Shown: piece after piece, positions 16,337 through 24,455 of the stretch
Numbering within the stretch: the first letter of the stretch is position 1
Layout of the letters: each line of letters opens with the position of its first letter
NCBI GenBank assembly: GCA_035686365.1
Contig: DASRZM010000008.1
Coordinates: forward strand, 1-28,514
Reading direction: 5' to 3'
DNA: 28,514 nt
Origin: DASRZM01 sp035686365
Lineage (GTDB): Bacteria > Pseudomonadota > Gammaproteobacteria > Xanthomonadales > Xanthomonadaceae
The notes under the pieces: generated by a model
What the model saw: only the letters and a program-made list of their open reading frames with translations
The model's database searches: none
Told to the model about the DNA's origin: nothing
Position numbers and translations under genes: made by a program

Positions 16337-16609
16337 TCAGGCCGGGAACCCCGGCAGCTGGGTGGTGGCGATCGATTCCTCCGCCAGCATCACCGGGATG
16401 CCGTCCTCGACGCGGTACAGGGTCTTGCCGTCGCGCGTGAGCAGTCCCTCCTGGAAGGCCCGCGACACCGGGTTGCCCTCGGCATCACAGACCGCCCCGC
16501 CCTCGATGGCGGCATTGAGCGCCGCAAGCTGCGCTGCGGTCAGCGGCGTCAGCGGCTGCCGCGTGACCGGGCAGCACAGGATGTCGAGCAGGCGGCGGTC
16601 CACGGACAT
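16337..16609 (-). CDS. Trm112-like small zinc-ribbon-type protein (YcaR family)
   Basis: The 90-residue product begins MSVDRRLLDILCCPVTRQPL, the standard opening of Trm112-family proteins. It ends with the conserved LYRVEDGIPVMLAEESI. A third Cys lies in GGAVCDAEGNPV. Trm112 homologues are small activator or scaffold proteins, and many bacterial members have unknown partners. This one is longer than the usual ~60 residues because of an insertion in the middle (about residues 22-55). The start at 16609 matches the family; the frame is open upstream to 16750, overlapping the purE leader on the opposite strand. It diverges from purE. Confidence 0.82.
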   Translation of the reverse strand: MSVDRRLLDILCCPVTRQPLTPLTAAQLAALNAAIEGGAVCDAEGNPVSRAFQEGLLTRDGKTLYRVEDGIPVMLAEESIATTQLPGFPA

Positions 16610-16661
16610 GGCGGTCGGTCGCTGGGCGTGTTCCACGATTCTGTCAGCCGCGATCCGTGCA

Positions 16662-16667
16662 TACAAT
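16662..16667 (+). promoter_or_regulatory. Putative -10 box for purEK
   Basis: TACAAT matches the -10 consensus at five of six positions and sits about 25 bases before the purE ATG. The -35 region (TTCTGT at 16639-16644) is weak. I see no clear PurR operator. Confidence 0.35.
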
Positions 16668-16691
16668 AGCGTTTTCGCCGTGGACGAGCCC

Positions 16692-17192
16692 ATGAGCAGC
16701 CTGCCATTGGTCGGCATCGTGATGGGATCCCGATCGGACTGGGAGACCATGCAGCACGCCGCGCAGCGCCTGGAGGAACTCGGCGTTGCCCACGAGATCC
16801 GCGTGGTCTCGGCCCACCGGACCCCCGACCAGCTGTTCCGCTACGCCGAGGAGGCCCTCGGGCGCGGGCTGCGCGCGATCATCGCCGGCGCCGGCGGCGC
16901 CGCGCACCTGCCGGGCATGCTCGCGGCCAAGACGAGGGTGCCGGTGCTGGGCGTGCCGGTGCGCTCGCGCGCGCTCAACGGACTCGACTCCCTGCTGTCG
17001 ATCGTGCAGATGCCGGCCGGCGTGCCGGTGGCCACCTTCGCCATCGGTGCGGCCGGTGCCGCCAATGCGGCGCTGTTCGCGGCTGCGTTGCTGGCTGCCG
17101 AGCACGAGTCGATCCGGGAAGCGCTGGAGGCATTCCGTGCCCGCCAGACCGAAACCGTGCTGGCGCACCCGGACCCGCGTGAGAACCCGTAA
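16692..17192 (+). CDS. purE: N5-carboxyaminoimidazole ribonucleotide mutase (PurE class I)
   Basis: PurE moves the carboxylate of N5-CAIR to give CAIR in purine synthesis, using the product of PurK. The 166-residue product has the diagnostic class I motifs: GIVMGSRSDWETM at the N-terminus, VVSAHRTPDQLF, IIAGAGGAAHLPGMLAAKT and GVPVRSRALNGLDSLLSIVQ. The length is typical. The start is ATG at 16692; the frame is open upstream to 16209 through the multi-hairpin repeat, but that part has no family similarity. The stop codon precedes the purK start by a few bases, or overlaps it if the upstream GTG is used. Confidence 0.97.
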   Translation: MSSLPLVGIVMGSRSDWETMQHAAQRLEELGVAHEIRVVSAHRTPDQLFRYAEEALGRGLRAIIAGAGGAAHLPGMLAAKTRVPVLGVPVRSRALNGLDSLLSIVQMPAGVPVATFAIGAAGAANAALFAAALLAAEHESIREALEAFRARQTETVLAHPDPRENP

Positions 17193-17199
17193 CCGCACC

Positions 17200-18342
17200 G
17201 TGGCCACGATCGGGATCCTCGGCGGCGGCCAGCTCGCGCGCATGCTGGCGCTTGCCGGCGCGCCGCTGGGCCTGCGCTGCCTGGTCATGGACAGCGCCGA
17301 CGACGCCTGTGCCGCCGACGTCGCGCGCCTGCTGCAGGCCGACTACAGGGACCCTGCCGCGCTGGACGAGTTCGCGCGCAGCATCGATGTGGCCACGTTC
17401 GATTTCGAGAACGTGCCGGCAGACAGCGCCGACTGGCTGGCGCATCGCGTGCCGGTGTTCCCCAACCCCCGCGCGCTGGCCGTGGCGCAGGACCGGCTGG
17501 CGGAGAAGTCCCTGTTCCGCGAACTCGGGATCGCGACGCCGCGCTTCGCCACGGTGGACAGTCGCCAGGACCTGGAGGCCGCCGTCGCACAGGTCGGGCT
17601 TCCGGCCATCCTCAAGACGCGCCGCCTCGGCTACGACGGCAAGGGCCAGTTCCGCATGCGCGATCCCGGCGACGTCGAAGCGGCCTGGTACGCGCTGGGC
17701 GAGCATCCGCTGCTGCTCGAGGCGTTCGTGCCCTTCGACCGGGAGCTGTCGGTCCTGGCGGTGCGCACGCGCAGTGGCGCCTTCCGCACCTGGCCCCTGA
17801 CCGAGAACTGGCATGCCGCCGGCATCCTTTCGGCCAGCCTGGCCCCGGCGCGGGTCGATGGCGACCTCGAACGGCGCGCGATCGCGCACGCACGCGCCCT
17901 CGCCGAGTCGCTGGAGTACGTAGGCGTCTTCGCGCTGGAACTGTTCGTACGAGGCAGCGACCTGCTCGCCAACGAGATGGCCCCACGGGTCCACAACTCC
18001 GGGCACTGGACCATCGAGGGCGCCGAAACCAGCCAGTTCCAGAACCACCTGCGCGCGGTGCTCGACCTGCCGCTGGGCGCCACCGCAGCGATGGGGCACA
18101 GCTGCATGCTGAATTTCATCGGGATGCTGCCCGACCCCGCACCGGTGCTGGGCGAGCCGCGCGGCTACTGGCACGACTACGGCAAGCAGCCGCGCGCCGG
18201 CCGCAAGGTCGGCCATGCGACGCTGCGCGCCGACACCCGCGTGGACCTCGCGGCCGCACTCGAGCGCGTCGGCACCGCGCTGGGTCGCCTCGACCAGGCG
18301 GCCCCGGTGCTCGAAGCCCTGCGCCGGCCCGACGCCGCGTAG
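17200..18342 (+). CDS. purK: N5-carboxyaminoimidazole ribonucleotide synthase (PurK, ATP-grasp)
   Basis: PurK makes N5-CAIR from AIR, bicarbonate and ATP, feeding PurE. The 380-residue product has the N-terminal motif IGILGGGQLARMLALAGAPL. The ATP-grasp core follows (ILKTRRLGYDGKGQFRM, LLLEAFVPFDRELSVLAVR), then FALELFVRGSDLLANEMAPR with VHNSGHWTIEGAETSQFQNH, and HDYGKQPRAGRKVGHAT near the C-terminus. These are family hallmarks and all appear intact. GTG at 17200 was chosen because it places the nucleotide-binding motif at the N-terminus as in relatives; GTG at 17179 is an in-frame alternative that would overlap purE. It is the last gene of the purEK pair. Confidence 0.96.
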   Translation: MATIGILGGGQLARMLALAGAPLGLRCLVMDSADDACAADVARLLQADYRDPAALDEFARSIDVATFDFENVPADSADWLAHRVPVFPNPRALAVAQDRLAEKSLFRELGIATPRFATVDSRQDLEAAVAQVGLPAILKTRRLGYDGKGQFRMRDPGDVEAAWYALGEHPLLLEAFVPFDRELSVLAVRTRSGAFRTWPLTENWHAAGILSASLAPARVDGDLERRAIAHARALAESLEYVGVFALELFVRGSDLLANEMAPRVHNSGHWTIEGAETSQFQNHLRAVLDLPLGATAAMGHSCMLNFIGMLPDPAPVLGEPRGYWHDYGKQPRAGRKVGHATLRADTRVDLAAALERVGTALGRLDQAAPVLEALRRPDAA

Positions 18343-18432
18343 CCACCACTGCCGAGTTCGGCCAAGGGACCGCGTCGGGCGCTGAAAGCCTCGCTTCGTA
18401 GGCCGGGCCGCCGCTCGGTGGGGTTCCTGCTC

Positions 18433-18567
18433 TGTAGGAGCCGGCGTTGCCGGCGATCGCCACCACGACGCCATCGCAGATCGCCGCGTGGGAGCGGCCC
18501 ATGGCCGCGATCGCCCCCCGCACCATCGCATCGAAGCGCTGCAGGACCGGCCCGCGGCCGCGATCGG
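18433..18567 (+). repeat. Cluster of REP-type palindromes between purK and sodB
   Basis: The 234-bp convergent gap (18343-18576) is filled by REP-like units. The first (18433-18458) reads TGTAGGA followed by GCCGGC-gtt-GCCGGC and GA. The second (18488-18512) is GTGGGA, GCGGCC-cat-GGCCGC, GAT. The third (18543-18567) is degenerate (AGGACCGGCC…GGCCGCGAT). All share a GTAGGAG/GTGGGAG head, a short hairpin and a CGAT tail, the form of REP elements common in xanthomonads and pseudomonads. No gene is seen here. Such elements are mobilised by RAYT transposases, which are not encoded in this window. Confidence 0.75.
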
Positions 18568-18576
18568 GCCCGCCCC

Positions 18577-19155
18577 TCACCCCATGTTGTCGCGCACGAA
18601 GCCCCAGTTCACCAGGTTCCAGAACGCTTCCACGTACTTGGGCCGCGCGTTGCGGTAATCGATGTAGTAGGCATGCTCCCACACGTCGCAGGTCAGCAGC
18701 GGGCGGTCGCTGCCGGTGATCGGGGTGTTGGCGTTCTGGGTGCTGACGATGCCCAGCGAGCCGTCGTCGCGCTGCACCAGCCAGGCCCAGCCCGAGCCGA
18801 AGGTACCGATCGCGGCCTTGCCGAACTCCTCGCGGAACTGCGCGAAGGAGCCGAACGCCTTGTTGATGGCGTCGGCCAGCTTGCCGTCGGGTTCGCCGCC
18901 GCCCCTGGGGGCCATGCAGTGCCAGTAGAAGGTGTGGTTCCAGACCTGTGCGGCGTTGTTGAACATGCCGCCCTGGGCCTTGCGGATGATCTTGTCCAGC
19001 TCCATGCCCTCGAGCTCGCTCCCGGCGATCTGCTTGTTGAGGTTGTCCACGTAGGCCTGGTGGTGCTTGCCGTAGTGGTAGTCCAGGGTCTCGGAGGAGA
19101 TGTGCGGCGCCAGCGCATCGCGGGCATAGGGCAGGGGGGGCAGTTCGATCGCCAT
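18577..19155 (-). CDS. sodB: Superoxide dismutase [Fe]
   Basis: SodB converts superoxide to oxygen and hydrogen peroxide in the cytoplasm. The 192-residue product has no signal peptide. The metal ligands are His27 (DYHYGKHHQAYV), His74 (QVWNHTFYW), and Asp157 and His161 (DVWEHAYYIDY). Gln70 in NNAAQVWNH is the residue expected of iron-type enzymes; manganese types carry Gly there and a Gln later. GSGWAWLV is also present. The length is normal. ATG at 19155 begins the conserved MAIELPPLPY. It is divergent from the grxD operon. Confidence 0.97.
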   Translation of the reverse strand: MAIELPPLPYARDALAPHISSETLDYHYGKHHQAYVDNLNKQIAGSELEGMELDKIIRKAQGGMFNNAAQVWNHTFYWHCMAPRGGGEPDGKLADAINKAFGSFAQFREEFGKAAIGTFGSGWAWLVQRDDGSLGIVSTQNANTPITGSDRPLLTCDVWEHAYYIDYRNARPKYVEAFWNLVNWGFVRDNMG

Positions 19156-19240
19156 GGTCGCGCTCCTTGGATGCTGCATTCGTTGGGGACGGCCGACAGG
19201 CGACGCGGAGGCGCGGCCTGTGATCGGGTGCAAAGCGGCC

Positions 19241-19246
19241 TAGAAT
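19241..19246 (+). promoter_or_regulatory. Putative -10 box in the sodB-grxD divergent gap
   Basis: TAGAAT followed by an AT-rich ATTAACA stands out in very GC-rich DNA, about 100 bases before grxD. No convincing -35 box accompanies it. The same AT patch could serve sodB on the other strand. Confidence 0.25.
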
Positions 19247-19345
19247 ATTAACAAGCCCGCGCGCGGCGGCCGTCGCCGGCGCGTGAATGCCCGACCCCAT
19301 CCCACCGCCATCCCCGCCCTGCCACGGGCGGGCAGGAGCCGTGCA

Positions 19346-19675
19346 GTGAACGTCATGGACCAAATCCGCGCCGAACTGGAGGCGCATCCGATCGTGCTCT
19401 TCATGAAGGGCACCCCGCAGTTTCCGATGTGCGGCTTTTCCGCGCGCACGGTGCAGGCACTGAAGTCCTGCGAGGCGCCGTTCCACCACGTCAACGTGCT
19501 CGAGGAGCCGGAGATCCGCGCCGCGCTGCCGCGTTTCTCCAACTGGCCCACGTTTCCGCAACTGTTCGTCAACGGCGAACTGATCGGCGGCTGCGACATC
19601 ACCGAAGAACTGTTCGAGCAGGGCGAACTGCAGCGCATCGTCGCCGACGCGCACCGGGGCGGTGGCAGTGGATGA
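19346..19675 (+). CDS. grxD: Monothiol glutaredoxin (Grx4 family)
   Basis: Grx4 proteins carry or transfer [2Fe-2S] clusters, often with BolA proteins. The 109-residue product has the monothiol site MKGTPQFPMCGFS (CGFS), then WPTFPQLFVNGELIGGCDI, both standard for the family. The start was placed at GTG 19346 because AGGAG at 19334-19338 is 7 bases away. An ATG at 19355 (MDQIRAEL) gives a more familiar N-terminus but would be 16 bases from that Shine-Dalgarno. The 3' end overlaps the start of the SDR gene, so the two are likely cotranscribed. Confidence 0.94.
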   Translation: MNVMDQIRAELEAHPIVLFMKGTPQFPMCGFSARTVQALKSCEAPFHHVNVLEEPEIRAALPRFSNWPTFPQLFVNGELIGGCDITEELFEQGELQRIVADAHRGGGSG

Positions 19676-20429
19676 GCTGCTGGCGGGTGCGCCGGCGCCC
19701 GACGCCCTGGCCGGACGGGTGGTGCTGGTCAGCGGCGCCCACGGTGGGCTCGGTGCGGCCTGCGCCCGGGCGGCTGCGGCCGCGGGGGCGACGGTCGTGC
19801 TGCTGGGGCATCGCGTCCCCAAGCTCACGCGCGTCTACGACGCCATCGAGCGCGCCGGCGGCCCACAGCCGGCGATGTACCCGCTGGACTTGCAGGGTGC
19901 CGATCCGGCCGACTACGAGGACGCCGCCCAGCGCATCGCCGCACAGTGCGGTCGCCTGGACGGCCTGCTGCACTGCGCGGCCGACTTCCGCGGGCTGACG
20001 CCGCTGGAACTCACCGCGCCGGAGGACTTTGCGCGCGCCGTGCACGTCAACCTGACCGGTCCGTGGTGGATGACCCGGGCCTGCCTGCCGCTGCTGCGCC
20101 AGGCCGAAGACGGTGCCGTGGTGTTCGTGCACGACGATCCCCGGCGCGTGGGCACGGCCTACTGGGGCGGTTACGGCGTCGCCCAGCACGGCCTGGCCGG
20201 CCTGGCCGCGATCCTGGCCGACGAGTTCGCCAGTGCGCCGGTGCGCATCTGCGCGCTGCAGCCCGGCCCGATGCGCACGCCGCTGCGCGCCCGTGCCTTT
20301 TCCGCCGAGGATCCGGGCGCGATTCCACCGCCGGAGCGCTACGCACGCGCCTGCGTACACCTGCTGGCCGACCGCGCCGGAGGCTACCGCGGACGGGTCG
20401 TCCGGCTCCGGCTCGACGGACAGGGCTGA
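19662..20429 (+). CDS. YciK-like short-chain dehydrogenase/reductase family protein, degenerate active site
   Basis: The 255-residue Rossmann-fold protein resembles YciK in length and layout. It has an NAD(P)-binding loop (VLVSGAHGGLGAACARAA), LDGLLHCAADF where the family usually has NAG, and conserved HVNLTGPW. The catalytic triad region does not fit an active SDR: the Ser position (13 residues before Tyr171) is Asp158 in VFVHDDPRRV. YxxxK reads YGVAQ, so the Lys is Gln175. Tyr171 and the helix-4 Asn are kept. The cofactor may still bind, but classical SDR chemistry is unlikely. The GTG start at 19662 overlaps grxD by 14 bases; GTG at 19668 is also possible. MarC-family coding follows 9 bases after the stop. 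Confidence 0.82.
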   Translation: MAVDELLAGAPAPDALAGRVVLVSGAHGGLGAACARAAAAAGATVVLLGHRVPKLTRVYDAIERAGGPQPAMYPLDLQGADPADYEDAAQRIAAQCGRLDGLLHCAADFRGLTPLELTAPEDFARAVHVNLTGPWWMTRACLPLLRQAEDGAVVFVHDDPRRVGTAYWGGYGVAQHGLAGLAAILADEFASAPVRICALQPGPMRTPLRARAFSAEDPGAIPPPERYARACVHLLADRAGGYRGRVVRLRLDGQG

Positions 20430-20438
20430 ACCGGTGCC

Positions 20439-21023
20439 ATGAGCCTGCTCTCGGCCGCCATCCTGCTGTTCCTGATCCTGGACCCGGTCGGGAACGTGCC
20501 CTTCTTCCTGAGTCTGCTCAAGGGCCTGTCCCCGGCGCGCCGGCGCTGGGTGATCGTACGCGAGCTGCTGATCGCCCTGGCGGTGTTGCTGGTGTTCCTG
20601 TTCGCGGGCCGCTACCTGCTGGCGCTGATGCACCTGCGCCAGGAATCGGTGTCGATCGCCGGCGGCATCGTGCTGTTCCTGATCGGCCTGCGCATGATCT
20701 TCCCCTCGCGTGAGGCGATGTTCGGCGACGCCCCCGACGGCGAGCCCTTCATCGTGCCGCTGGCGATTCCTGCGGTGGCCGGGCCCTCGGGCATGGCCGC
20801 GGTGATGCTGCTGGCGACCTCCGAGCCCGAGCGCATGGCCGAATGGGCGCTGGCCCTGGGCCTGGCCTGGGCCGGGACCGCCGTGATCCTGTTCTCCTCG
20901 ACCGTCCTGTTCCGCTTGCTGGGCGAGCGCGTGCTGGTGGCCATGGAGCGGCTGATGGGCATGCTGCTGGTCGCGCTGTCGGTGCAGATGTTTCTGGACG
21001 GCGTGAAGGCCTACCTGGCCTGA
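20439..21023 (+). CDS. MarC/YhgN-family integral membrane protein
   Basis: The 194-residue product has about six hydrophobic segments. It carries the family motifs LILDPVGNVPFFLSLLKGLS at the N-terminus, SIAGGIVLFLIGLRMIF in the middle and PLAIPAVAGPSGMAAVMLL, and it ends MLLVALSVQMFLDGVKAYL. MarC-family proteins are inner-membrane proteins of unknown transport function; the original link to antibiotic resistance has not held up. It follows the SDR gene by nine bases and is probably the last gene of grxD-SDR-marC. A GC-rich gap then separates it from the TonB-dependent receptor. Confidence 0.9.
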   Translation: MSLLSAAILLFLILDPVGNVPFFLSLLKGLSPARRRWVIVRELLIALAVLLVFLFAGRYLLALMHLRQESVSIAGGIVLFLIGLRMIFPSREAMFGDAPDGEPFIVPLAIPAVAGPSGMAAVMLLATSEPERMAEWALALGLAWAGTAVILFSSTVLFRLLGERVLVAMERLMGMLLVALSVQMFLDGVKAYLA

Positions 21024-21063
21024 GCCGGCCGCGCCGGGTGCTACAAAACCGTCATGAATCCGG

Positions 21064-21114
21064 GTTAAACTCCCGTTAATGCCGGGTCGACGTGCCGTGA
21101 AGACGCCGACCCGG
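21064..21114 (+). promoter_or_regulatory. GTTAA direct repeat and hairpin upstream of the Oar-like receptor
   Basis: Two GTTAA boxes (21064-21068 and 21075-21079) lie 11 bp apart, one helical turn. They are followed by an inverted repeat CCGGGTCG (21082-21089)/CGACCCGG (21107-21114). TAAACT at 21066-21071 could be a -10 box. The arrangement suggests an operator or a structured leader for the receptor gene; it is also close enough to the MarC-family stop to act as a terminator. No gene lies in 21024-21230. Confidence 0.3.
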
Positions 21115-21230
21115 TTTGCAAGGGGGTTTCGACCGTCGTTCCCGGGCTGCCGCGAGGTGGCCGCGCGCGTGCCCCGACCGCCGCCGGCTATCAGCCGAAT
21201 CCTTACGATCCAACTGGCAGGACTTCGACC

Positions 21231-24200
21231 ATGACCAAGCAATTCCGTGTGAAGCGTCTGGCCGCTGCGCTGGCGCTCGTGCTGGCGACCGCGACGCCGG
21301 CGTACGCGCAGAACACCGCGGCCGGCCTGTCCGGCAGGGTGACCACCGAGGCCGGCGAGCCGATCGCCAATGCCGTGGTCATCATCGTCCACACGCCCTC
21401 GGGCACCACCGCGCGCGCCACCACCGACGCATCGGGCCGCTACAACGCGCGCGGCCTGCGGGTGGGCGGGCCCTACACGGTGACGGTCACCCGCGAAGGC
21501 TTCCAGGGCGAGTCCTCGGAGAACGTCAGCCTGCTGCTGGGCGAGGTCGCCCAGGTCAGCTTCGACCTGGCCAGCACGGCCACCGCGCTGGAGTCGATCG
21601 AGGTCGTGGGCATCTCGCAGTCCCAGGTCTTCACGCCCGACAACATGGGGACCGGGACCAACGTCACCCGGGAGCAGATCGAGGCCTTCCCGTCGATCCA
21701 GCGCTCGCTGCAGGACTACGCGCGCCTGGATCCGCGCATCACGCAGACCGACAAGGAGCGCGGCGAGATCTCGGCCCTGGGCCAGAACACCCGCTTCAAC
21801 GCCATCACCATCGACAGCGTCACCACCAACGACACCTTCGGACTGGAGGCCAACAACCTGCCGCTGATCCGTCAGCCGGTGTCGCTGGACGCGATCGAGG
21901 AGATCAACGTCAGCGTCGCCAACTACGATGTTTCCCAGCGCGGCTACACCGGCGCCCAGATCAACGCGGTGACCAAGTCGGGAACCAACGAATTCGACGG
22001 TTCGGTGTACTACATCTACCGCGATGCCGACTGGGTCAATGACGAGCCGTCCGACTTCGAGGGCTTCGACGAGGAGGAGACCTACGGGATCACCTTCGGC
22101 GGCCCGATCATCAAGGACCGGCTGTTCTTCTTCCTCGGCTACGAGAAGTTCGAACGCACCGCCCCGGGCTCCACCTTCGGCCCGCAGGGCAGCGGCGCCT
22201 CGCAGGTGTACAGCGACCTGAGTGTGGCCGACGTGCAGGAGGCGATCGCCATCGCCGACGGCTTCGGCTTCGCCACCGGCGGCTTCGCAGCGCCGGACCT
22301 GCTCAACACCGAGGTCGAGGAGTACCTGGCCAAGTTCGACTGGAACATCACCGACTACCACCGTCTGAGCTTCCGCTACACCAACACCGACCAGTCCGAC
22401 GCCATCCTGCCGAACCTGGACAACGACGAGTTCTCCACCTCGGCGCACTGGTACAACCAGGTCAAGGAGTTCGAGTCCTACGTCGCCCACCTGTACAGCG
22501 ACTGGAGCGACACCTTCTCCTCCGAGCTGTCGGTGTCCTACCGCGACTACACATCGGCGCCGCAGAACTTCTCGCGCTCGCCCCAGGTGATCGTGGACAT
22601 GGGCAGCGTCAACCTGCACTTCGGCACCGAGCAGTTCCGCCACGCCAACGCGCTCGCCACCGAGACCTTGAACGCATTCTGGGCCGGCAACCTGTACCTG
22701 GGCGACCACGAGGTCAAGTTCGGCTTCGACTACGAGGACAACGACATCTTCAACCTGTTCCTGGAGTCCTCGCTGGGCAACTACTTCTTCAGCAACCTCG
22801 ACGACTTCCGGAATGGCGTGTACCGCAGCTACCTGTTCCGGACGCCGGCCAGCGGCGACCTGAACTCGGCTGCGGCGAACTGGCAGCTGGAGAACCTGGG
22901 CCTGTTCATCCAGGACAGCTGGAGCGTGAGCCCCAACCTGACGCTGCTGTACGGCGTTCGCTACGACGAGCCGATCGTCGACGACAAGCCGCCGTTCAAC
23001 GCCGCCGCGCAGACCGCATTCGGCTTCGACAATTCCCAGACCATCGACGGCAACGGCCTGTTCCAGCCGCGCTTCGGCTTCAACTACAGCTTCGACACCG
23101 AGCGCAGCACCCAGGTGCGCGGCGGCTTCGGCCTGTTCCAGGGCGCGGCGGCCAACGTCTGGCTGTCCAACCCGTTCACCAATAACGGCCTGACCATCGA
23201 CGTGTTCGGTTGCGGCACCGGAGGCCTGGCGAGCTGCGGCGCCGACGCACCGCCGCTTTCGTCCGACCCGGACAACCAGCCGCGCGTGGGCACCACGCCG
23301 GCCGCGGATGTGGACTTCGTTTCCGGCGACCTGGGCCAGCCCTCGGTCTGGAAGGCCAACCTGGCATTCGACCACGAGCTGCCGTGGTGGGGACTGGTGG
23401 CGACCGCGGAGGTCGTGTTCTTCAACAACCGCGAAGCGATCCACTACGAGCACCTGAACCTGGGCGCGCCGACCGGTACCGCACCGGACGGACGTCTGCT
23501 GTTCTGGAACGCGGCGGGCTACGACCCGGCCAACTGGAATCAGTTCGGGAGCACTCCGAGCGGCAGGCCGCGCCCCAGCGCGCGCGCCAACCGCAATTCG
23601 GGCTTCAACGACGTGCTGCTGGCCAAGCCCACCGACGAGGGCAGCGGACACAGCATCACCTTCCAGCTGCAGAAGCCGCTCACCGAGAACTGGTACTGGG
23701 CCCTGGGCTACACCTACCAGGACGCCGACGAGGTCAGCCCGCTGACCTCCAGCCGCGCGATCTCCAACTGGAACGGACGCGCGGTGTTCAACCCCAACGA
23801 GGACGTCTCGTCCAAGGCCAACTACGTCACCAAGGACCGCTTCACCGGCGCGATCAGCTACCGCCGCAATTTCTTCGCGGACCTGAAGACCGAGGTCTCG
23901 ATGTTCTACGAGGGCCGCAACGGCAAGCCCTACAGCTACACCTTCGACAACGACGCCAATGGCGACGGCATCTTCGGCAACGACCTGCTGTACATCCCGA
24001 CCGGCCCGAACGACCCGCTGGTCACCTTCGGGTCGGCCACCGAGGAGGCCAACTTCTGGGCCTTCGTCAACTCCGACCCGTACCTGAGCAGCCACCTGGG
24101 CCAGGTCGCCGCCCGCAACGCCGCCACCTCGCCCTGGGTGCACAACTTCGACGTGCGCATCTCCCAGGAGCTGCCGGGCTTCTTCGCCGACAACACCGCC

Positions 24201-24425
24201 GAGATCTGGATCGACATCCTCAATATCGGCAACCTGCTCAACGACGACTGGGGTCGGGTCGAGGAAGTGTTCTTCCCGTTCAACCGCGGCGTGGTCGAGT
24301 ACGGCGGCATCGACTCGCAGGGCCGCTACGTCTACCGGGTCAACAACCCCGACGGCCTGGGCGTGCGCGACCGCGCCGCCGAGTCCCGCTGGGCGGTCCA
24401 GGTGGGCTTCCGCTACAACTTCTGA
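21231..24425 (+). CDS. TonB-dependent receptor, Oar-like, with carboxypeptidase-regulatory domain
   Basis: This 1064-residue outer-membrane protein has a signal peptide with likely cleavage after residue 26 (TPAYA-QN). A carboxypeptidase-regulatory-like (CarboxypepD_reg) beta domain follows (about 30-115, SGRVTTEAGEPIANAVV … TDASGRYNARGL). The plug domain lies at about 135-260 (FNAITIDSVTTNDTFGLEAN, YTGAQINAVTKSGTNEFDGS). A long beta-barrel ends in the aromatic outer-membrane signature VGFRYNF. FGGPIIKDRLFFFLGYEKFE is a hallmark of Oar (OmpA-related) receptors. These are abundant in Xanthomonadales and Myxococcus; suggested cargoes include peptides and proteins, but none can be read from sequence. 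No TonB, ExbB/D or cargo-processing gene is adjacent, and a strong terminator isolates the gene. ATG at 21231 has GCAGGA upstream. Confidence 0.93.
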   Translation: MTKQFRVKRLAAALALVLATATPAYAQNTAAGLSGRVTTEAGEPIANAVVIIVHTPSGTTARATTDASGRYNARGLRVGGPYTVTVTREGFQGESSENVSLLLGEVAQVSFDLASTATALESIEVVGISQSQVFTPDNMGTGTNVTREQIEAFPSIQRSLQDYARLDPRITQTDKERGEISALGQNTRFNAITIDSVTTNDTFGLEANNLPLIRQPVSLDAIEEINVSVANYDVSQRGYTGAQINAVTKSGTNEFDGSVYYIYRDADWVNDEPSDFEGFDEEETYGITFGGPIIKDRLFFFLGYEKFERTAPGSTFGPQGSGASQVYSDLSVADVQEAIAIADGFGFATGGFAAPDLLNTEVEEYLAKFDWNITDYHRLSFRYTNTDQSDAILPNLDNDEFSTSAHWYNQVKEFESYVAHLYSDWSDTFSSELSVSYRDYTSAPQNFSRSPQVIVDMGSVNLHFGTEQFRHANALATETLNAFWAGNLYLGDHEVKFGFDYEDNDIFNLFLESSLGNYFFSNLDDFRNGVYRSYLFRTPASGDLNSAAANWQLENLGLFIQDSWSVSPNLTLLYGVRYDEPIVDDKPPFNAAAQTAFGFDNSQTIDGNGLFQPRFGFNYSFDTERSTQVRGGFGLFQGAAANVWLSNPFTNNGLTIDVFGCGTGGLASCGADAPPLSSDPDNQPRVGTTPAADVDFVSGDLGQPSVWKANLAFDHELPWWGLVATAEVVFFNNREAIHYEHLNLGAPTGTAPDGRLLFWNAAGYDPANWNQFGSTPSGRPRPSARANRNSGFNDVLLAKPTDEGSGHSITFQLQKPLTENWYWALGYTYQDADEVSPLTSSRAISNWNGRAVFNPNEDVSSKANYVTKDRFTGAISYRRNFFADLKTEVSMFYEGRNGKPYSYTFDNDANGDGIFGNDLLYIPTGPNDPLVTFGSATEEANFWAFVNSDPYLSSHLGQVAARNAATSPWVHNFDVRISQELPGFFADNTAEIWIDILNIGNLLNDDWGRVEEVFFPFNRGVVEYGGIDSQGRYVYRVNNPDGLGVRDRAAESRWAVQVGFRYNF

Positions 24426-24455
24426 GCCTCGCGCTCGGTTCCTCGCGATCTCGCG

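Noticed and set aside
16209..16691. N-terminal extension of purE (MDGALADQAR…) starting in repeat copy C
   Set aside because: The extension translates the repeat and lies antisense to the Trm112-like gene. PurE family members start at the MSSLPLVGIVMGS position, with a -10 box just upstream.
20439..21023. MarC-family gene as an antibiotic-resistance determinant
   Set aside because: The family name comes from an early association that was not confirmed. Nothing in the sequence points to drug efflux.
19599..24143. A 1514-codon open frame on the minus strand
   Set aside because: It is antisense to grxD, the SDR, marC and the Oar-like receptor. Its composition is a Gly/Val/Arg-rich shadow of third-position GC, with no domain signatures.
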